A DNA stretch of 64,000 nucleotides from Tolypeutes matacus (GCA_026826555.1 JAKSZT010054396.1:22278053-22342052); one strand, 5' to 3'; shown: positions 52,808-63,329, counted from the first letter of the stretch. Notes: generated from the letters alone by a model not told the origin. Numbers and translations: made by a program.

Positions 52808-53400
52808 TAACTTCTGGGGTAGCCAGCCTCCAACATGGCCCCAAGAGTCCCCACCTCTGGTATTCTCACCCTTGTGTAGTCCTCCCCTCCCACACTGTAA
52901 CAGGTATACCAGGATGTGTGACTAATAACATAGAGTAGAAGTGAGGGGATGTCACTTCTGGGTTTAGCTTGTAAAGAAATGAGACTTCCATCTTAGACTT
53001 TCTCATCTCTTGGTTTAGGGGAAGCTGGCTGCCATGTGAGCAGCTCAGTGGAGAGGCCCACATGGTGAGGAAACCTCTGCCCAACAGCCAGCAGGGAGCT
53101 GAGGCCTGCAACAACCACACGAGTGAGCTTGGAAATGGATTCTCCAGCCCTGGTGAGTCTTGAGATGATGGCAGCCCTTGCCAGCTTGCAACCTCATGAG
53201 AGACTCTAGGCTTGATTGCAACCCCATAATAGACCCTCAGCCAGAACCACACAATCGAGGTGCTTCCAGATTTCTGGCCCTTAGAAGTTGTTAGATAATA
53301 AATGTGTATTTTTTTCTTGTAGTAAGCTGCTAAATTTGAGGGTAATTTATTATACAGCAACGGATAAACAACAACAAAAAAATAGATAAAATTCCACAAG
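52808..53400 (+). repeat. MaLR-type LTR
   Basis: 'ccaacatggccccaagagtccccacctctggtattctcacccttgtg', 'ggggatgtcacttctgggtttagc', 'agaggcccacatggtgagg', 'gataataaatgtgtatt' and 'ttattatacagcaacgg' are the landmarks of a full-length ancient LTR. The 180-codon minus frame over it is spurious. Confidence 0.72.
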
Positions 53401-53404
53401 TGAG

Positions 53405-54375
53405 TCATCCCTTTGGGTTAAGCATTGCCACCGTCTTCTAAGGAAAATACCCCTTGGAAGATGAAGTCAGTACTTAAGGACTATCTAATTAAAAAATAAG
53501 AGTGAATCATTTTTATGTGGCCATATATTTTTTAAAATTGAGAACCATAAGATCTAATGTATGTATGTTGGGCATGACTCAAATATGGGTCAACTGCATG
53601 TGGTGTCTTTATTGCTTGTCTATTTTCCTCAGTTTTCCATAATGTCCCCAGTTTTGTGACATAAATTTAGTGGAATTAAAGTTGAGCTGCTCAAAATGAT
53701 ATGATGAATCCTATACCATCGGAAGACTATCTAACAGGCAGACAGGAGGCAGGCTATGGTGGAGAGTCATGGGAAGGAAGGAACTGTCAGGCAGGCAGTT
53801 AGGACCTCCTGGCTTTGCTATTCACATGGGTTCCCTGAGCATGTGACATCTATTTTGCATATATATATATATACGTATATATATGGTGAGGTTAGGGGAT
53901 TGTTTTGGTTTGATAATTATGAGGGATATCCGAGGTGGAGAGGGTGAGTATCCTTTGTAGGAGTTGATTTATGAAATCAAATTTCTTTATGACATTATGA
54001 AAGTTCTGTTCACTGGGAGAATGCAAATCTTGCAGAAGTGAGAGGCACATGACGGGGAAAAATAAACTTTGATGTTGTATTCAACATTTACCCAGGGCCT
54101 CTCTCTCCTGCTAGCTCTCTGGAGGAAAATGTCTAATGAGTGAAGTCCTAATAAAAGCAAACAAATGTGGATTTTGAGCTGTCCAAAGGGATGTTTGCAT
54201 TTTAAAAGGAGATGAAGCTTTAAAACAAAGGAACCAAATAGGGGGGTTTCAGGCATCAAGCAAAGATGGAGTGGACTGACATTTGTGGGGCGGAGTGGAT
54301 TTTCACGGCCCTTAGATTTGGTCTTCAGTACTCGGCCAGCGCGAACAGCTTGGGGGTTTGGGCCATCACTTTTTG
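53405..54375. other. Mostly single-copy sequence with a TA palindrome
   Basis: A 20-base perfect TA-rich palindrome (53865-53884, centred on acgt). 53980-54290 is repeat-free and could be conserved. Confidence 0.4.
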
Positions 54376-54379
54376 AGTG

Positions 54380-54518
54380 GGAATTTGGACTCTTATGGAC
54401 TGTGTGGCCTTGGGCAAGTAATTTAAGCTCTCTGAACTGTCATCTATAAAATGGGATTGAATGATAGTTCCTACTTCATATGCTTGTGGAAAGTTTAGAA
54501 GGAGGTAATGTTTAGCCC
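54380..54518 (+). repeat. MIR
   Basis: 'ttatggactgtgtggccttgggcaagtaatttaagctctctg' and 'tctataaaatgggattgaatgatagttcctacttc' match MIR. Confidence 0.85.
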
Positions 54519-54724
54519 ACATCTGCCACATAGGAAGGGGTGGGGTTAGCTGTAACACTGATGCGTGGCATGTCTCCAGAGCCACAAGCAGAGAGCACAG
54601 TTCAGGTTTCACACCCTGGCCCGACATCCCTACCCTCCTGGCACAGACAGCAAGGCAGACTCGAGGCTCTCCCAGGAACCGAGGGCTGAATGGGCCCCAG
54701 GCCATCTGGGTGTGGGCGGTTGTA

Positions 54725-54915
54725 TTGCACTAAGTCATTATTATTATTCCCTTGTGTTTGGGCCACTGTCCTCTCTGGAAACACCAGATCCTAAGCCTCC
54801 AGTTTGGCCATGGAAGGGGTGGGAGCCTTTCTCTGCTGCCAGAGTCTGGGTGGTACCTCTGCACTTGGCAGGGATAGTCCCTTTCTGGGGCTGGAGAAGG
54901 GCTGAACAATGGGGT
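54725..54915 (+). repeat. Unidentified repeated segment, copy A
   Basis: 'gcactaag' (54727-54734) is followed by a core at 54748-54804 ('cccttgtgtttggg', 'ccactgtc', 'ccag', 'cctccagt'), and later 'ggctggagaagggctgaacaatgggg'. Copy B at 55639-55760 shares these in the same order. About four-fifths of the core bases agree by eye. Confidence 0.55.
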
Positions 54916-55439
54916 CTGGGTTGTTTGCTGTGACCACCTCAAGTATGCGACTTGGGCAGAGCACAGGGAGGCCTCCCAGCCCCCAAGTCTGTTGGGACAC
55001 CAGGAAGGATCAACTTGGTGTCATGTGGCAGGCTGTGTTTCTAGCACCACTAAGCTCTCACTGGGAGAAACAGGCCTGCACTGCTCCACACTCTTGGTGA
55101 TGACGGCCTGCGGTCAGTCTCAGGGCGAGAGGGGAACAGTGCTGTGTGTGCCCGCTCAGGCCATGGCAGGTTCCCACTAAAGCTCTGGCTCTATGGTTCT
55201 AGTACCTACCATTGTGTCACACACTGGACATGGAGGCAGATGGGAACCAACTATGGATTTGTTGCTGCCTTACGTCCCATTACAAAGCTGTGCCTGGTCC
55301 AGAGCCTGCACTGGCAGACTGAGCAGAGCTGTGACTTGGGAATTCCACTGGGAATTTGCTTTCTGGTGTATGGTGTGGGATAGGGATCTGGGTGGGGTGA
55401 AGAGGGATGGATTAAAGGAAATTTAACTCCTCTAATGTT

Positions 55440-55638
55440 CTGCATTCACTTTGTCTCTTAAATCTCACAACCAAGGTAGTAGTATAATTATTCCCACTTT
55501 ACAGGCCAGGAGACCGAGGCTCTGAGAACTTGAGTAACTTGCTCAAGATGGCCCAGCTATTAAAATGTAGAGTCAGGATCAGAATCTGCGACTCTGGCTC
55601 AGATACCCACTCTCTGACCACGACGACATTGCCTTGCT
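55440..55638 (-). repeat. MIR, reverse
   Basis: 'aaatctcacaaccaaggtagtagtataattattcccactttacaggcc', 'ctctgagaacttgagtaacttgctc' and 'atcagaatctgcgactctgg' run to the MIR 5' end. It abuts copy B. Confidence 0.88.
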
Positions 55639-55765
55639 GCACTAAGATGCTCTGATTTCTCCCTTGTGTTTGGGGACACTGTCTTCTTCTGAAATGCCAG
55701 CTCCTCAGCTTCCAGTGTTGGGACTTTCCAGGGCTGGAGAGACGGCAAGCAGCATGGGACGCTAT
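55639..55765 (+). repeat. Unidentified repeated segment, copy B
   Basis: The second copy of the segment at 54725 ('gcactaag' 55639-55646; core 55661-55716; 'ggctggagagacggcaagcag' near 55733). In copy A the equivalent gap is some 70 bases longer. Confidence 0.55.
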
Positions 55766-55769
55766 TCTC

Positions 55770-56760
55770 CCACTGCCATGGCTGTCAGGAGCCAAGGATT
55801 GGGCGGCCTCCCTTTACCCAACCTCAAAGAACACTTTTATTCCTTCCCCTCCAGATTTTAGGAGGTAATTTGAGGATGACATTGAGGCTAAAATCTAGAA
55901 ATCAAATCTGTGGCCTTCCATTCCTTTCCTGCTATTTAACGGGATCACCCTTTCCTTAGCAGGTGAGCTGTGCTCCAGCCTCCACCTGGGTGTAATTATA
56001 ATCCTCACCCTCTTCCGCCTCGGGGCTCTCAGAGACCTGAGGTTTTCACAAGTGCTGCTCCCCTCTCTGATAACTGGTTGGCAGCCCTTCACCAGCACCC
56101 AGAAGCCACCAGGTAACCCCTCCCTTCACTGCCTCCCCCTGTCAGTTGCTTTGGAGATGAGTCAGGGGCTCCACCCACCCCGTGCCTGGGTTCAGAGAGC
56201 TGGAGATTATGACGGGATAAAATATTTGTCCATCTTTGATTGTTGTGTTTTAATTAATATTCATCTGGAGAGGTGCAGATTAGAGGTTGTGAAACTATCA
56301 GGGAAAAGCAGCTTCTAAAAATATGAGTGTGGCTGGCATGATAGGCTGGCTTTGGAAAGAGGGCACCTCGCATCTTCTCCCGAGATGAGAAGACAACAGG
56401 GTACTAATCCGATGACTGGTGCTGGCTCTCAGAAGGGCAGCAGGGCCAAATATTTGTGACGCCTATCCACCCACTCAGCTACAGACGGGCGTTTGACAGC
56501 TCCGTGGATAACAGTTCCAGACCAGCCAGAGGGGATTCGCTGTTTACGAAAATGAACATCAACACTCTTTAATTCTTCCTTGGTAGAGACTCTAGTTGTC
56601 CTTGTGGAGGTGACTGGGACTTTAGGGGGCAACGCGCTAGAAGTGTTTGTGAAGCAGGCTGAGCTGTGGGGCGCTAGCGCCTTCCTCCCTGGTGTCTCGG
56701 TCTCACCCCTGGCAGTCACCCTGTTTGTTACTCCTGGGCCTGCCACCTCCACGGCCCCAC
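55770..56760. other. Repeat-free block, candidate conserved non-coding sequence
   Basis: Notable short elements: 'gtgtaattataatcc' (55991), 'tgataactgg' (56068), 'gacgggataaaatatttg' (56211) and 'gttttaattaatattcatc' (56247). The cluster of homeodomain-like and GATA-like cores in repeat-free sequence resembles an enhancer, which is an inference. Confidence 0.35.
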
Positions 56761-56764
56761 CCAC

Positions 56765-56995
56765 GTTTAAATCCTAGCCCTGCCGCTCTGACTTTTGGGC
56801 CTTTGGCAAGTTTCCTAAACTCTGCAAGGCTCGGTTTCCTGATTTTTAAAATGTCACAAATAATAACCCCTATCTCACAGATTGGTTTGAGGTAAAAAAA
56901 AAAAAAGAATTAACTATTGCAAAGGGCCCAGACATGGCAAGGGTTCAGGGAGTACAATTTCTCTTCATAGTATTAGCAGTAACAGCTGGCAAAGC
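56765..56995 (+). repeat. MIR
   Basis: 'acgtttaaatcctagccctgccgc', 'gcctttggcaagtttcctaaactctgc', 'tttcctgatttttaaaatg' and an interrupting A-run (56893-56904). Confidence 0.85.
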
Positions 56996-57214
56996 TATTT
57001 CATAGGTTGCTCCTGAACACTGAGAATCTTGTTAGCCCCAAAGAAATGAATCACAAATGGTTGGGGAAGATATTTTTGGGCAGGTCAACCTTTCTGGTGT
57101 AGTTCAATGTACCAGGGAGATGGTCATTTCTTTAGCTGATTCGTAAGGTCAGTTCTGTATTATCATGAAGTGGAAAAGGTCCAGAGAGAACCAGAGTTAT
57201 TGCTTTTGCAGTTT

Positions 57215-57385
57215 TCAGTGCACTTTCAGATGCACACTCTCATTTGGCCCACAAACAGCTTTGTCAAGCAACCGTCAATATCACATACATTTTGCAGATG
57301 ATGGAAACAGAAGTCAAGATTAAGTGACTTTTCAAATGGTGGAACTAGGACTCCTAAATCCTGCCTAATCTATTATTTTCCCCAG
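57215..57385 (-). repeat. MIR, reverse
   Basis: 'gtgcactttcagatgcacactctcatttggcc', 'cattttgcagatgatggaaacag' and 'ggaactaggactcctaaatcc' make the reversed MIR. Confidence 0.8.
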
Positions 57386-57389
57386 TGAG

Positions 57390-57912
57390 ATATGATGGCA
57401 GATCTTCCCTGGTATTGTCAGAAGATGCTGGGGTGAGATCCTCATGGAGGAAATCCCTGGGTGTTGCTGAAAGATATTCTTAAGGGGAAGAATCTTGTGC
57501 ATATGTAGAATCCTTTTACTATAAGACTGGATAATGTGAGTCCCCAAAACCCCAGGATTTCTTTTGTCCCTTCCCAAGATCTGGTCCCCTCATGCTAAAG
57601 GCCCCAAGCCTGAACTTTGCCCTTCATGTACTTCAGAGGATGAGGCAGTTCCAATGACTCCCAGGCAGAGGTGGGAAGGAAACGGCACTTGGGACTAAAT
57701 GTTTCCCTTCCAAGGAGCCTAACACTGAAAATAGGGGCATTACTATAGGTTGCGGAGATAGAAAGGGTATTGGAGTGACTATCCCAAACACCTAGCACTG
57801 TGCCTAACACCTCGTAAGGGCTTAGGAATAGATAGGGAAACTGAGGCATGTGGCTACATGTAATTCAGTGGCTAACCCAAGTGTGGGGCACTGGTCTCAG
57901 AACCATCCCATT
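57390..57912. other. Single-copy sequence, nothing recognised
   Basis: A tail-like phrase 'acctagcactgtgcctaacacctc' at 57790 may be a MIR or L2 end. Otherwise nothing. Confidence 0.4.
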
Positions 57913-57914
57913 CC

Positions 57915-58088
57915 TGAGTTGGAAGGAGACTTTGGGATCGAGTAGGTCAATTCCTTACTTTACTGATGAGGAAACTGGGTCCCAAAGTCAGGGAGTGACC
58001 AGCCAGGCCACACAGCCACTTGGTGGCAGAGCTTGGCTTTCCCGACTTCCTGGCCTCCCTGCCACACTTCTGTTATGCTCCTGGAAAC
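57915..58088 (-). repeat. MIR-type repeat, reverse
   Basis: 'actttgggatcgagtaggtcaattcc', 'gatgaggaaactgggtcccaaag', 'ggccacacagccacttggtggcagagc' are landmarks. Confidence 0.75.
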
Positions 58089-58189
58089 AGGATTTCATGA
58101 TGTATCCATGGTGGACACAAGATTACCTCAAACCCCACAAGTGCTATATTTCCTTAAAATAAATGTGATGGACTTAAAGTGTTAGAGGT

Positions 58190-58530
58190 GCTGGGGGTGG
58201 GGTGGGAGAGGGAAAATCCTGTTAAATCTGCTAATTGCCCATTTATTTCAGTCCCAGCTCCTGAGAAAGCTGCTTCTGAGTGATTGTATGTGCTCTGGAA
58301 ATGCTATAATTGGTCAGCTTGTTTGGGCTATGCTGTTCCAGAGCAAGAACCATCAGGTAGTAAATAATATGACCGATAACTGAGAAGACGGAAATGCAGT
58401 TTTAAATGGCAAATCATCTGGAAGCTATTTATGAAGGGCCTGTCTTTTGCTTCAGCAACTTGGTAGAATGCCCAGATTGGCCATACAGAATTATCATTTT
58501 TAAAAAGTTTTAAGTTCCAAATAAAAGTAA
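58190..58530. other. Repeat-free block, candidate conserved non-coding sequence
   Basis: About 330 bases without repeat landmarks, lying between two MIR copies, with 'aatctgctaattgcccatttattt' (58228) and 'tataattggtcagcttg' (58304). Candidate only. Confidence 0.35.
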
Positions 58531-58544
58531 TGTTATCACCACTA

Positions 58545-58748
58545 TGAAAAATAACAGCTAATATTTATCGATCACTTACTATATACTGCTCTGCTAAGTG
58601 TTGCAGATGCAATTCTCTTCACTTATTCTTCACAGCAGCCCTGTGACACCTTCTTAGTCCCTTTTACACACAAGGACACTTGAACCTTGTGATGTAAATT
58701 CATTTGCCTACCTGAGATCACTTGGCAGCTAGGACTAAAACCCAGTTT
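58545..58748 (-). repeat. MIR, reverse
   Basis: 'ataacagctaatatttatcgatcacttactatatactgc', 'tattcttcacagcagccctgtg' and 'agatcacttggcagctaggac' form the reversed MIR. Confidence 0.85.
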
Positions 58749-59040
58749 TTTTTTTTAATTAAAATTTTTTTCTTTTTATTGTGGTAAAGCCAGATGCAAA
58801 AGACAGCTCTTGTATGATTCCATATATACACATAAACCCGGGGATGTTTGCGTCCAAGACCCAGAGTCTCAAAAGGTACGGGGTTTGACCAATGTTTTTC
58901 CCAGTTGATCATCAGATGAAGTTATTTAAGTTTAGGGACCTTGTGTGAAAAACAGTGCCTCCATATGCTAGAGTCATACTCAGCCCAGTGAGACACAAGG
59001 TGAGAGGCCGGGGGAGGTAGGGGAGGTGCACAGAAGGGCG

Positions 59041-59087
59041 GAGGCGCAGGAGGGAGGGGAGACGCACTAGGGAGGGGAGGCACACGG
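59041..59087 (+). repeat. G-rich 18-base minisatellite
   Basis: About 2.6 imperfect units (gaggcgcaggagggaggg, gagacgcactagggaggg, gaggcacacgg). Together with 59005-59040 it holds several GGG/GGGG runs, so a G-quadruplex is possible. Confidence 0.75.
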
Positions 59088-59109
59088 CCGCTTCAGCTCA
59101 CGGTGGGCC

Positions 59110-59465
59110 ATGGGCTCACCGAGTGCAAGGGCGAGGGAACTCACCACACTGTTGAAACTATTTCTGTCTCTTGCTAACATTTGTTTTTTTATCAAGCACT
59201 TATAGCTGATGTCTTTCAAGTTAAATGCATAAATGATGGGATTCCACTAAATTACCCCCATAAACTTGCAGTTGGCAATGAAACAAACAAAAAGCAAAGC
59301 AAGGTCTTTGGCTTCCAGGGGCGGGTGTTCAGTCTTTCTTGGGCCACGGAATTTGCTCATGTGCTCCTTGGATTAGAGTGCCCTCTGAGCATTTTGCTCC
59401 CTGCTCTGGCAGCTGAGGAGTAAGGGCCATCCTATGCCATGCTCACTCTGAGCCCATGCTCATAT
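59110..59465. other. Single-copy sequence, nothing recognised
   Basis: The 80-codon plus frame at 59181 has no domain. Confidence 0.4.
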
Positions 59466-59467
59466 CA

Positions 59468-59622
59468 TACGTTCATTCCACAAATATTGATTGCCCACCT
59501 GGTCTATGCTAGGCACAATGCCTAGACATGGAGGACACAGGGATGAACAAGGCACAGGAAGGACCTCATCTCAAGTAGCCACATTTACTTTAGAGGAGAG
59601 AACAGAAAACAGACCCAAGAAT
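59468..59622 (-). repeat. L2 3' tail, reverse
   Basis: 'cgttcattccacaaatattgattgcccacctggtctatgctaggcac' followed by 'ggacacagggatgaacaaggcac' is the reversed L2 end. Confidence 0.82.
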
Positions 59623-59684
59623 GGAAGACAGCTTGAACACATGCTGAGCCTACAGTAAACAGAGGCAATTCGGGAGCCTAACCA

Positions 59685-59800
59685 GGGTGACAACTGTCCT
59701 GGCTTGTCCTGGACTTTCCATGTTTTAGCATCAAAAGCCCCACAAACCAGAAAACTCAGTCCCAGCAAACCAGAACAACAGGTTACCCTAAACCCAGCCT
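59685..59800. repeat. Palindromic non-autonomous DNA transposon fossil (copy 2)
   Basis: The left part 'accagggtgacaactgtcctgg' and the right part 'ccagaacaacaggttaccct' are imperfect inverted repeats, with 'ttttagcatcaaaagcccc' between. Same family as 9335-9440, opposite orientation. Confidence 0.55.
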
Positions 59801-59804
59801 GAGG

Positions 59805-60285
59805 AGAGAGGGAAGGGATGCTCCAGGTAAGACTGATCCAAGGCTTAAGACCTCCCCAGGCAGATAAAAGGGAGATGGAGGAGGTATCAGAGGAGAGGTA
59901 CCTTGGCATGACAGAATGGCATGATTAGAGTAGAGAGCCCATGCCAAAGAGTGATAGGAGAGGAAGCAAAAAGGATTCAGCAGGTATGTAGAGTCTTAGT
60001 TATGTTTTGGATTGTCTTCACTGGAGTCTGATTCTAGGAAGAACAGGCAAGCTTGGGTGTTTGCTGCTTGGGAGGTGCTTCTCCAGATGAATTCTGGAGA
60101 TGAAAAGAAAACATGTTCTCTTGTGTCCACTTGCTCTGGTTCCAACAGTCCTTGTTTTCATCCTTGCTGTTGCTCTCCACACACCCCTCAGCCCATTTTT
60201 CAAAACTTCGCATTGTTCCTCAAGTTCTCGACTCTCTGATCTAGATGATGAGCCACCTCAATGCTTTTGAGATGACCAGGCACCC
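59805..60285. other. Single-copy sequence, partly L2-like
   Basis: 59810-59960 has weak reversed L2 phrases ('gataaaagggagatggagg'). 60000-60285 is unrecognised. Confidence 0.35.
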
Positions 60286-60289
60286 AGGG

Positions 60290-60475
60290 CTCTGTGGACT
60301 CTCCACTTACCACCTGAATGACTGGTAAACTTTGGAACTTTTCTGTTTCTCAGTTATCTGTAAAATGGGGATAGCAATATCTTCCTTGCAGGGTTGTTGT
60401 GAGGTGCAAATAAGACAATGTCTGCATAAGTGCTTACTGCAGGGCCCAGCACATAATAGGCACATGGAGGAAGTG
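60290..60475 (+). repeat. MIR
   Basis: 'tctccacttaccacctgaatgactgg', 'tctgtttctcagttatctgtaaaatggggatagc', 'gcagggttgttgtgagg' and 'gggcccagcacataataggc' are in order. Confidence 0.88.
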
Positions 60476-60678
60476 CCATTTAAGCCAAATCTCTGGGAGG
60501 AGTTCTTCAGGTGAAGAAGGAATGAAAGGACCATTAGATGACTGGAGTCAACCCCTATGAAGGCATGGGGCCCAGAAGGAACCTGGGAACTAGGGAAGTG
60601 GCAGATGCTGCATGTGGCTATTGTGTGGGAACTTCTCCATCTCTGTGCTCCTGAACTCTGTGAATACCAAGAATCTTT

Positions 60679-60882
60679 TTTTATTTTTTAGGAAGTACCG
60701 GGGATTGAACTTAGGACCTTGTACATGGGAAGCAGGTGCTCAACCACTGAGCTATATGTGCTCCCCAATGAGAGTTGTTTTTTTTTTTGTTGTTGTTTGT
60801 TTGTTTTTAGGAGGTCCTGGGGATCAAACCCAGGGCCTTGTACATGGGGAAGAACTCAACCATTTGAGCTATATCTGCTCCT
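60679..60882 (-). repeat. Dimeric tRNA-derived SINE, single insertion
   Basis: Two reversed tRNA-like units (60690-60765 and 60812-60880), each with a reversed B box (ggattgaac / ggatcaaacc) and an A-box end 'gagctatat'. They are joined by a T/G-rich linker. The TSD aataccaagaatcttt (60663-60678) and aatacctagaatcttt (60883-60898), one mismatch, brackets both units. Confidence 0.88.
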
Positions 60883-60976
60883 AATACCTAGAATCTTTAG
60901 AGCCTGCTTCCTGTCTCTCATACCTCATAATCAAATAATCACCACTTCCTGTTGCTGCTACCCCTAAATATGTCTT

Positions 60977-61161
60977 TTTTTTTTTTTTTTTTAAAGATTT
61001 CATTTAGTTATTCATTTATCCCCCTGTTGCTGCTTGTGCTCGCTGGGTCAGCTAACCACGCCGCGCGGGCGGGCCTGCCCTCACCAGGAGGCCCCGGGAA
61101 CCGAACCCGGGGCCTCCCATATGGTAAACGGGAGCCCCACTGATTGAGCCACAGCCGCTTC
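60977..61161 (-). repeat. tRNA-derived xenarthran (DAS-like) SINE
   Basis: Reversed copy very like those at 10829 and 15541: T-run, 'gatttcatttagttattcatt', GC-rich body 'gccgcgcgggcgggcctgcc', reversed B box GGAACCGAACC and A-box end. The TSD cccctaaatatgtctt at 60961-60976 and 61162-61177 is perfect, with the leading C's ambiguous. Confidence 0.93.
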
Positions 61162-61254
61162 CCCCTAAATATGTCTTGAATTCACTTTTTAACCATCCCC
61201 AAGACCATCCAAAGAGTTGTCTTCTCTCTCCTGGTCACACCGTAGTCTCCCTTT

Positions 61255-61657
61255 GGGTCTCCCTGCTTCCACTCTTGCCTCCTTCCAGGTTATTCTACAG
61301 CACCTAATGATCATTAGATAATTCAAAGCTAATGCTGTCACTCTGCTGCCAACTCCCTTTGGTAGGTTCCTATTAGTCTTGGGAAACCCATCCAGAAAAC
61401 AACCCTTGGTCTGTAGGAGGGCAATGAACGTCATGGTCCCTACCACTTTCCAGCTCTCCTTGAGCTACTTTCCTCCTCCTTTTCTACCCTCCTGCTTGGT
61501 GGTCTTGCTTAGTTCCTAGAACTTAGCTGACTCCTCCTCCACCCAGAACCTTGGCTTGCCATCTACTTCCTCCCCTGTTAGCCCAGATAACTCCTGCTCA
61601 TCATTCAGATTTTAGCATAGATGTCACTTCTTCAATGTGTTCTGTAGCATTCTTTAG
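61255..61657 (+). repeat. L2 3' region
   Basis: 'cactcttgcctccttccaggttattc', 'ccagctctccttgagctac', 'cctcctccacccagaacc' and 'atgtcacttcttcaatgtg' are in L2 order. Confidence 0.7.
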
Positions 61658-61675
61658 TTAAGTATCTTTGAATTG

Positions 61676-61942
61676 GGGGAGAAAGCATTTAGAAAGGCAG
61701 CATAGCCCAATGGTAGGAGTATGGGTTCTGGAGCCAGAATGCATGGGCTCCAAACCCGACACTGACTGCATGAGCTTGGGAGAGTTACTTACTTGTTCTG
61801 TGCCTCAGTTTCCCCATCAGTACACAGGGATAATAATAGTATGCATCTCAGTGGTTGTTGCAAGGATTAAATAAATTAATATTGTAAAGCCTTTAGCACC
61901 ACACCTGGCCCATAGTAAGTGCTATGTAAGCATTTGTTACAT
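61676..61942 (+). repeat. MIR, near full length
   Basis: The copy runs from 'aggcagcatagcccaatgg' through 'gggttctggagccagaatgc', 'cttgggagagttacttactt', 'gcctcagtttccccatcag', 'ggttgttgcaaggattaaataaattaatattgtaaagcc' to 'tggcccatagtaagtgctatg'. Well preserved. Confidence 0.93.
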
Positions 61943-61944
61943 AA

Positions 61945-63325
61945 ACAAAATGACTTGCTCTCTGACCATTTTACTCACAGCCCAGGTATGGCATCCATTA
62001 TGTTGCATCTAGTCAGATGTGATTGTCTGCCCTCATTCTGGTAGGTTCTTTTAGCCGGCAGGGCAAAATGACTTAGTCATTTCTCTATATGCTGGTGCCC
62101 AGAAATATGCCGGTAGCACATAGTGAATTGTCAGCAAACAGAGTTGGCAAGGAACAGGATGGTGGAAAGGAAGAGCATGTGAGGAAGAAGAGTTGACAGA
62201 TCGGATTCCAGATGCTGGCCCACTTGCTTCATCCTCCCAGACCTCTTAGAAGGACAGCCCAAAAAAGAGGGTCTCAGGGGTCAATTCTCCAAGGTTTTAT
62301 TAGACTGCCTTCTTGGGAAGACTCAACACAGTATACTGATGGATTCACCCAAAAATTTCACTGAAACTTTCTGTAACAGCTCAGTCCTCAAGAAGCAAGC
62401 CTACTTTGGACATAAATTTAAAAAACAGACAATAAAACTCAAGCAGCAGCTGGCAATGTCAGTTTACAATGCCCTTTAAAGTATGAAGGGAATTAAGATA
62501 TTTGATTAACAAATAAATCTCCTAGAAAATAAATGAGAAAATACTCAGTTTTCTTGCTTCAATAGCACTTTTCACAGAGCTATTAAATTACCAATACTAA
62601 GTAGGAAAAAAAGAGGACTCATTAAAAAAAAATTGATTTAGGACAACTTGCTAAGAGCTATTTTTACTCAATGAGCATGGTATTATTGGAGGCAGCTGTG
62701 CTCTTTAACTCCCCAAATTTAGTTAAAAAATAGATGGAAGACCATCTTTCTACTTTATATCTGTGAGTTTATTTTTAGGAATAGAGTCTGAATGCTGAAT
62801 GGTGTTATAGCAGGAAGAGAGACATAATGAAGGGCACAGGTTACCCCCTTCTATCCAGACGACAGACTCCAACCCCACCCATATCACTAGTGGTGTGTAC
62901 ATGTGTGTGTGTGTGTATTGTTCATGGTAAACCTCTGTTGGGTACAAAATCCCCTTCTACCTTCAGGATTGTAAGTGTCTGCAAATTGCAGTGTCCATGA
63001 GTAACATCAAAATTGTCAGTAATCAAATCAGAGGATATTTGTGTGTTTTTAGATTTTTAAAATTGTATCTGCAACTTAAAATGTGAGAGATATTGCCCCA
63101 CTATCCTCTGAAGAGGTTGTACAATTATCCTCCTTCCACCACAAGGCATGAGAATGCTGGTTTCCTCACAATTGGAAAAGGTTTTAGCAAAGTAGAGCAA
63201 ACTCTTCTTGAAAGAGAAGCCACTAGAGACACTGAGAACATGGGGCGGGGGGTGGGGGGCGGAGAGGGGAGCCTAAAGCTCCATGAGCACCTGCCATCTT
63301 GACAGGGGCTGGGCTTTCCCCTGTC
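61945..63325. other. Mostly single-copy sequence, possible conserved block
   Basis: 62330-62720 is repeat-free and AT-rich ('ttaagatatttgattaacaaataaa' 62491, 'cttgcttcaatagc' 62555). A short TG run lies at 62898-62917, and a G-run at about 63242-63260. Confidence 0.35.
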
Positions 63326-63329
63326 CGTC

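Noticed and set aside
52866..53408. A 180-codon minus-strand open frame
   Set aside because: Its body is the MaLR-type LTR at 52808-53400.
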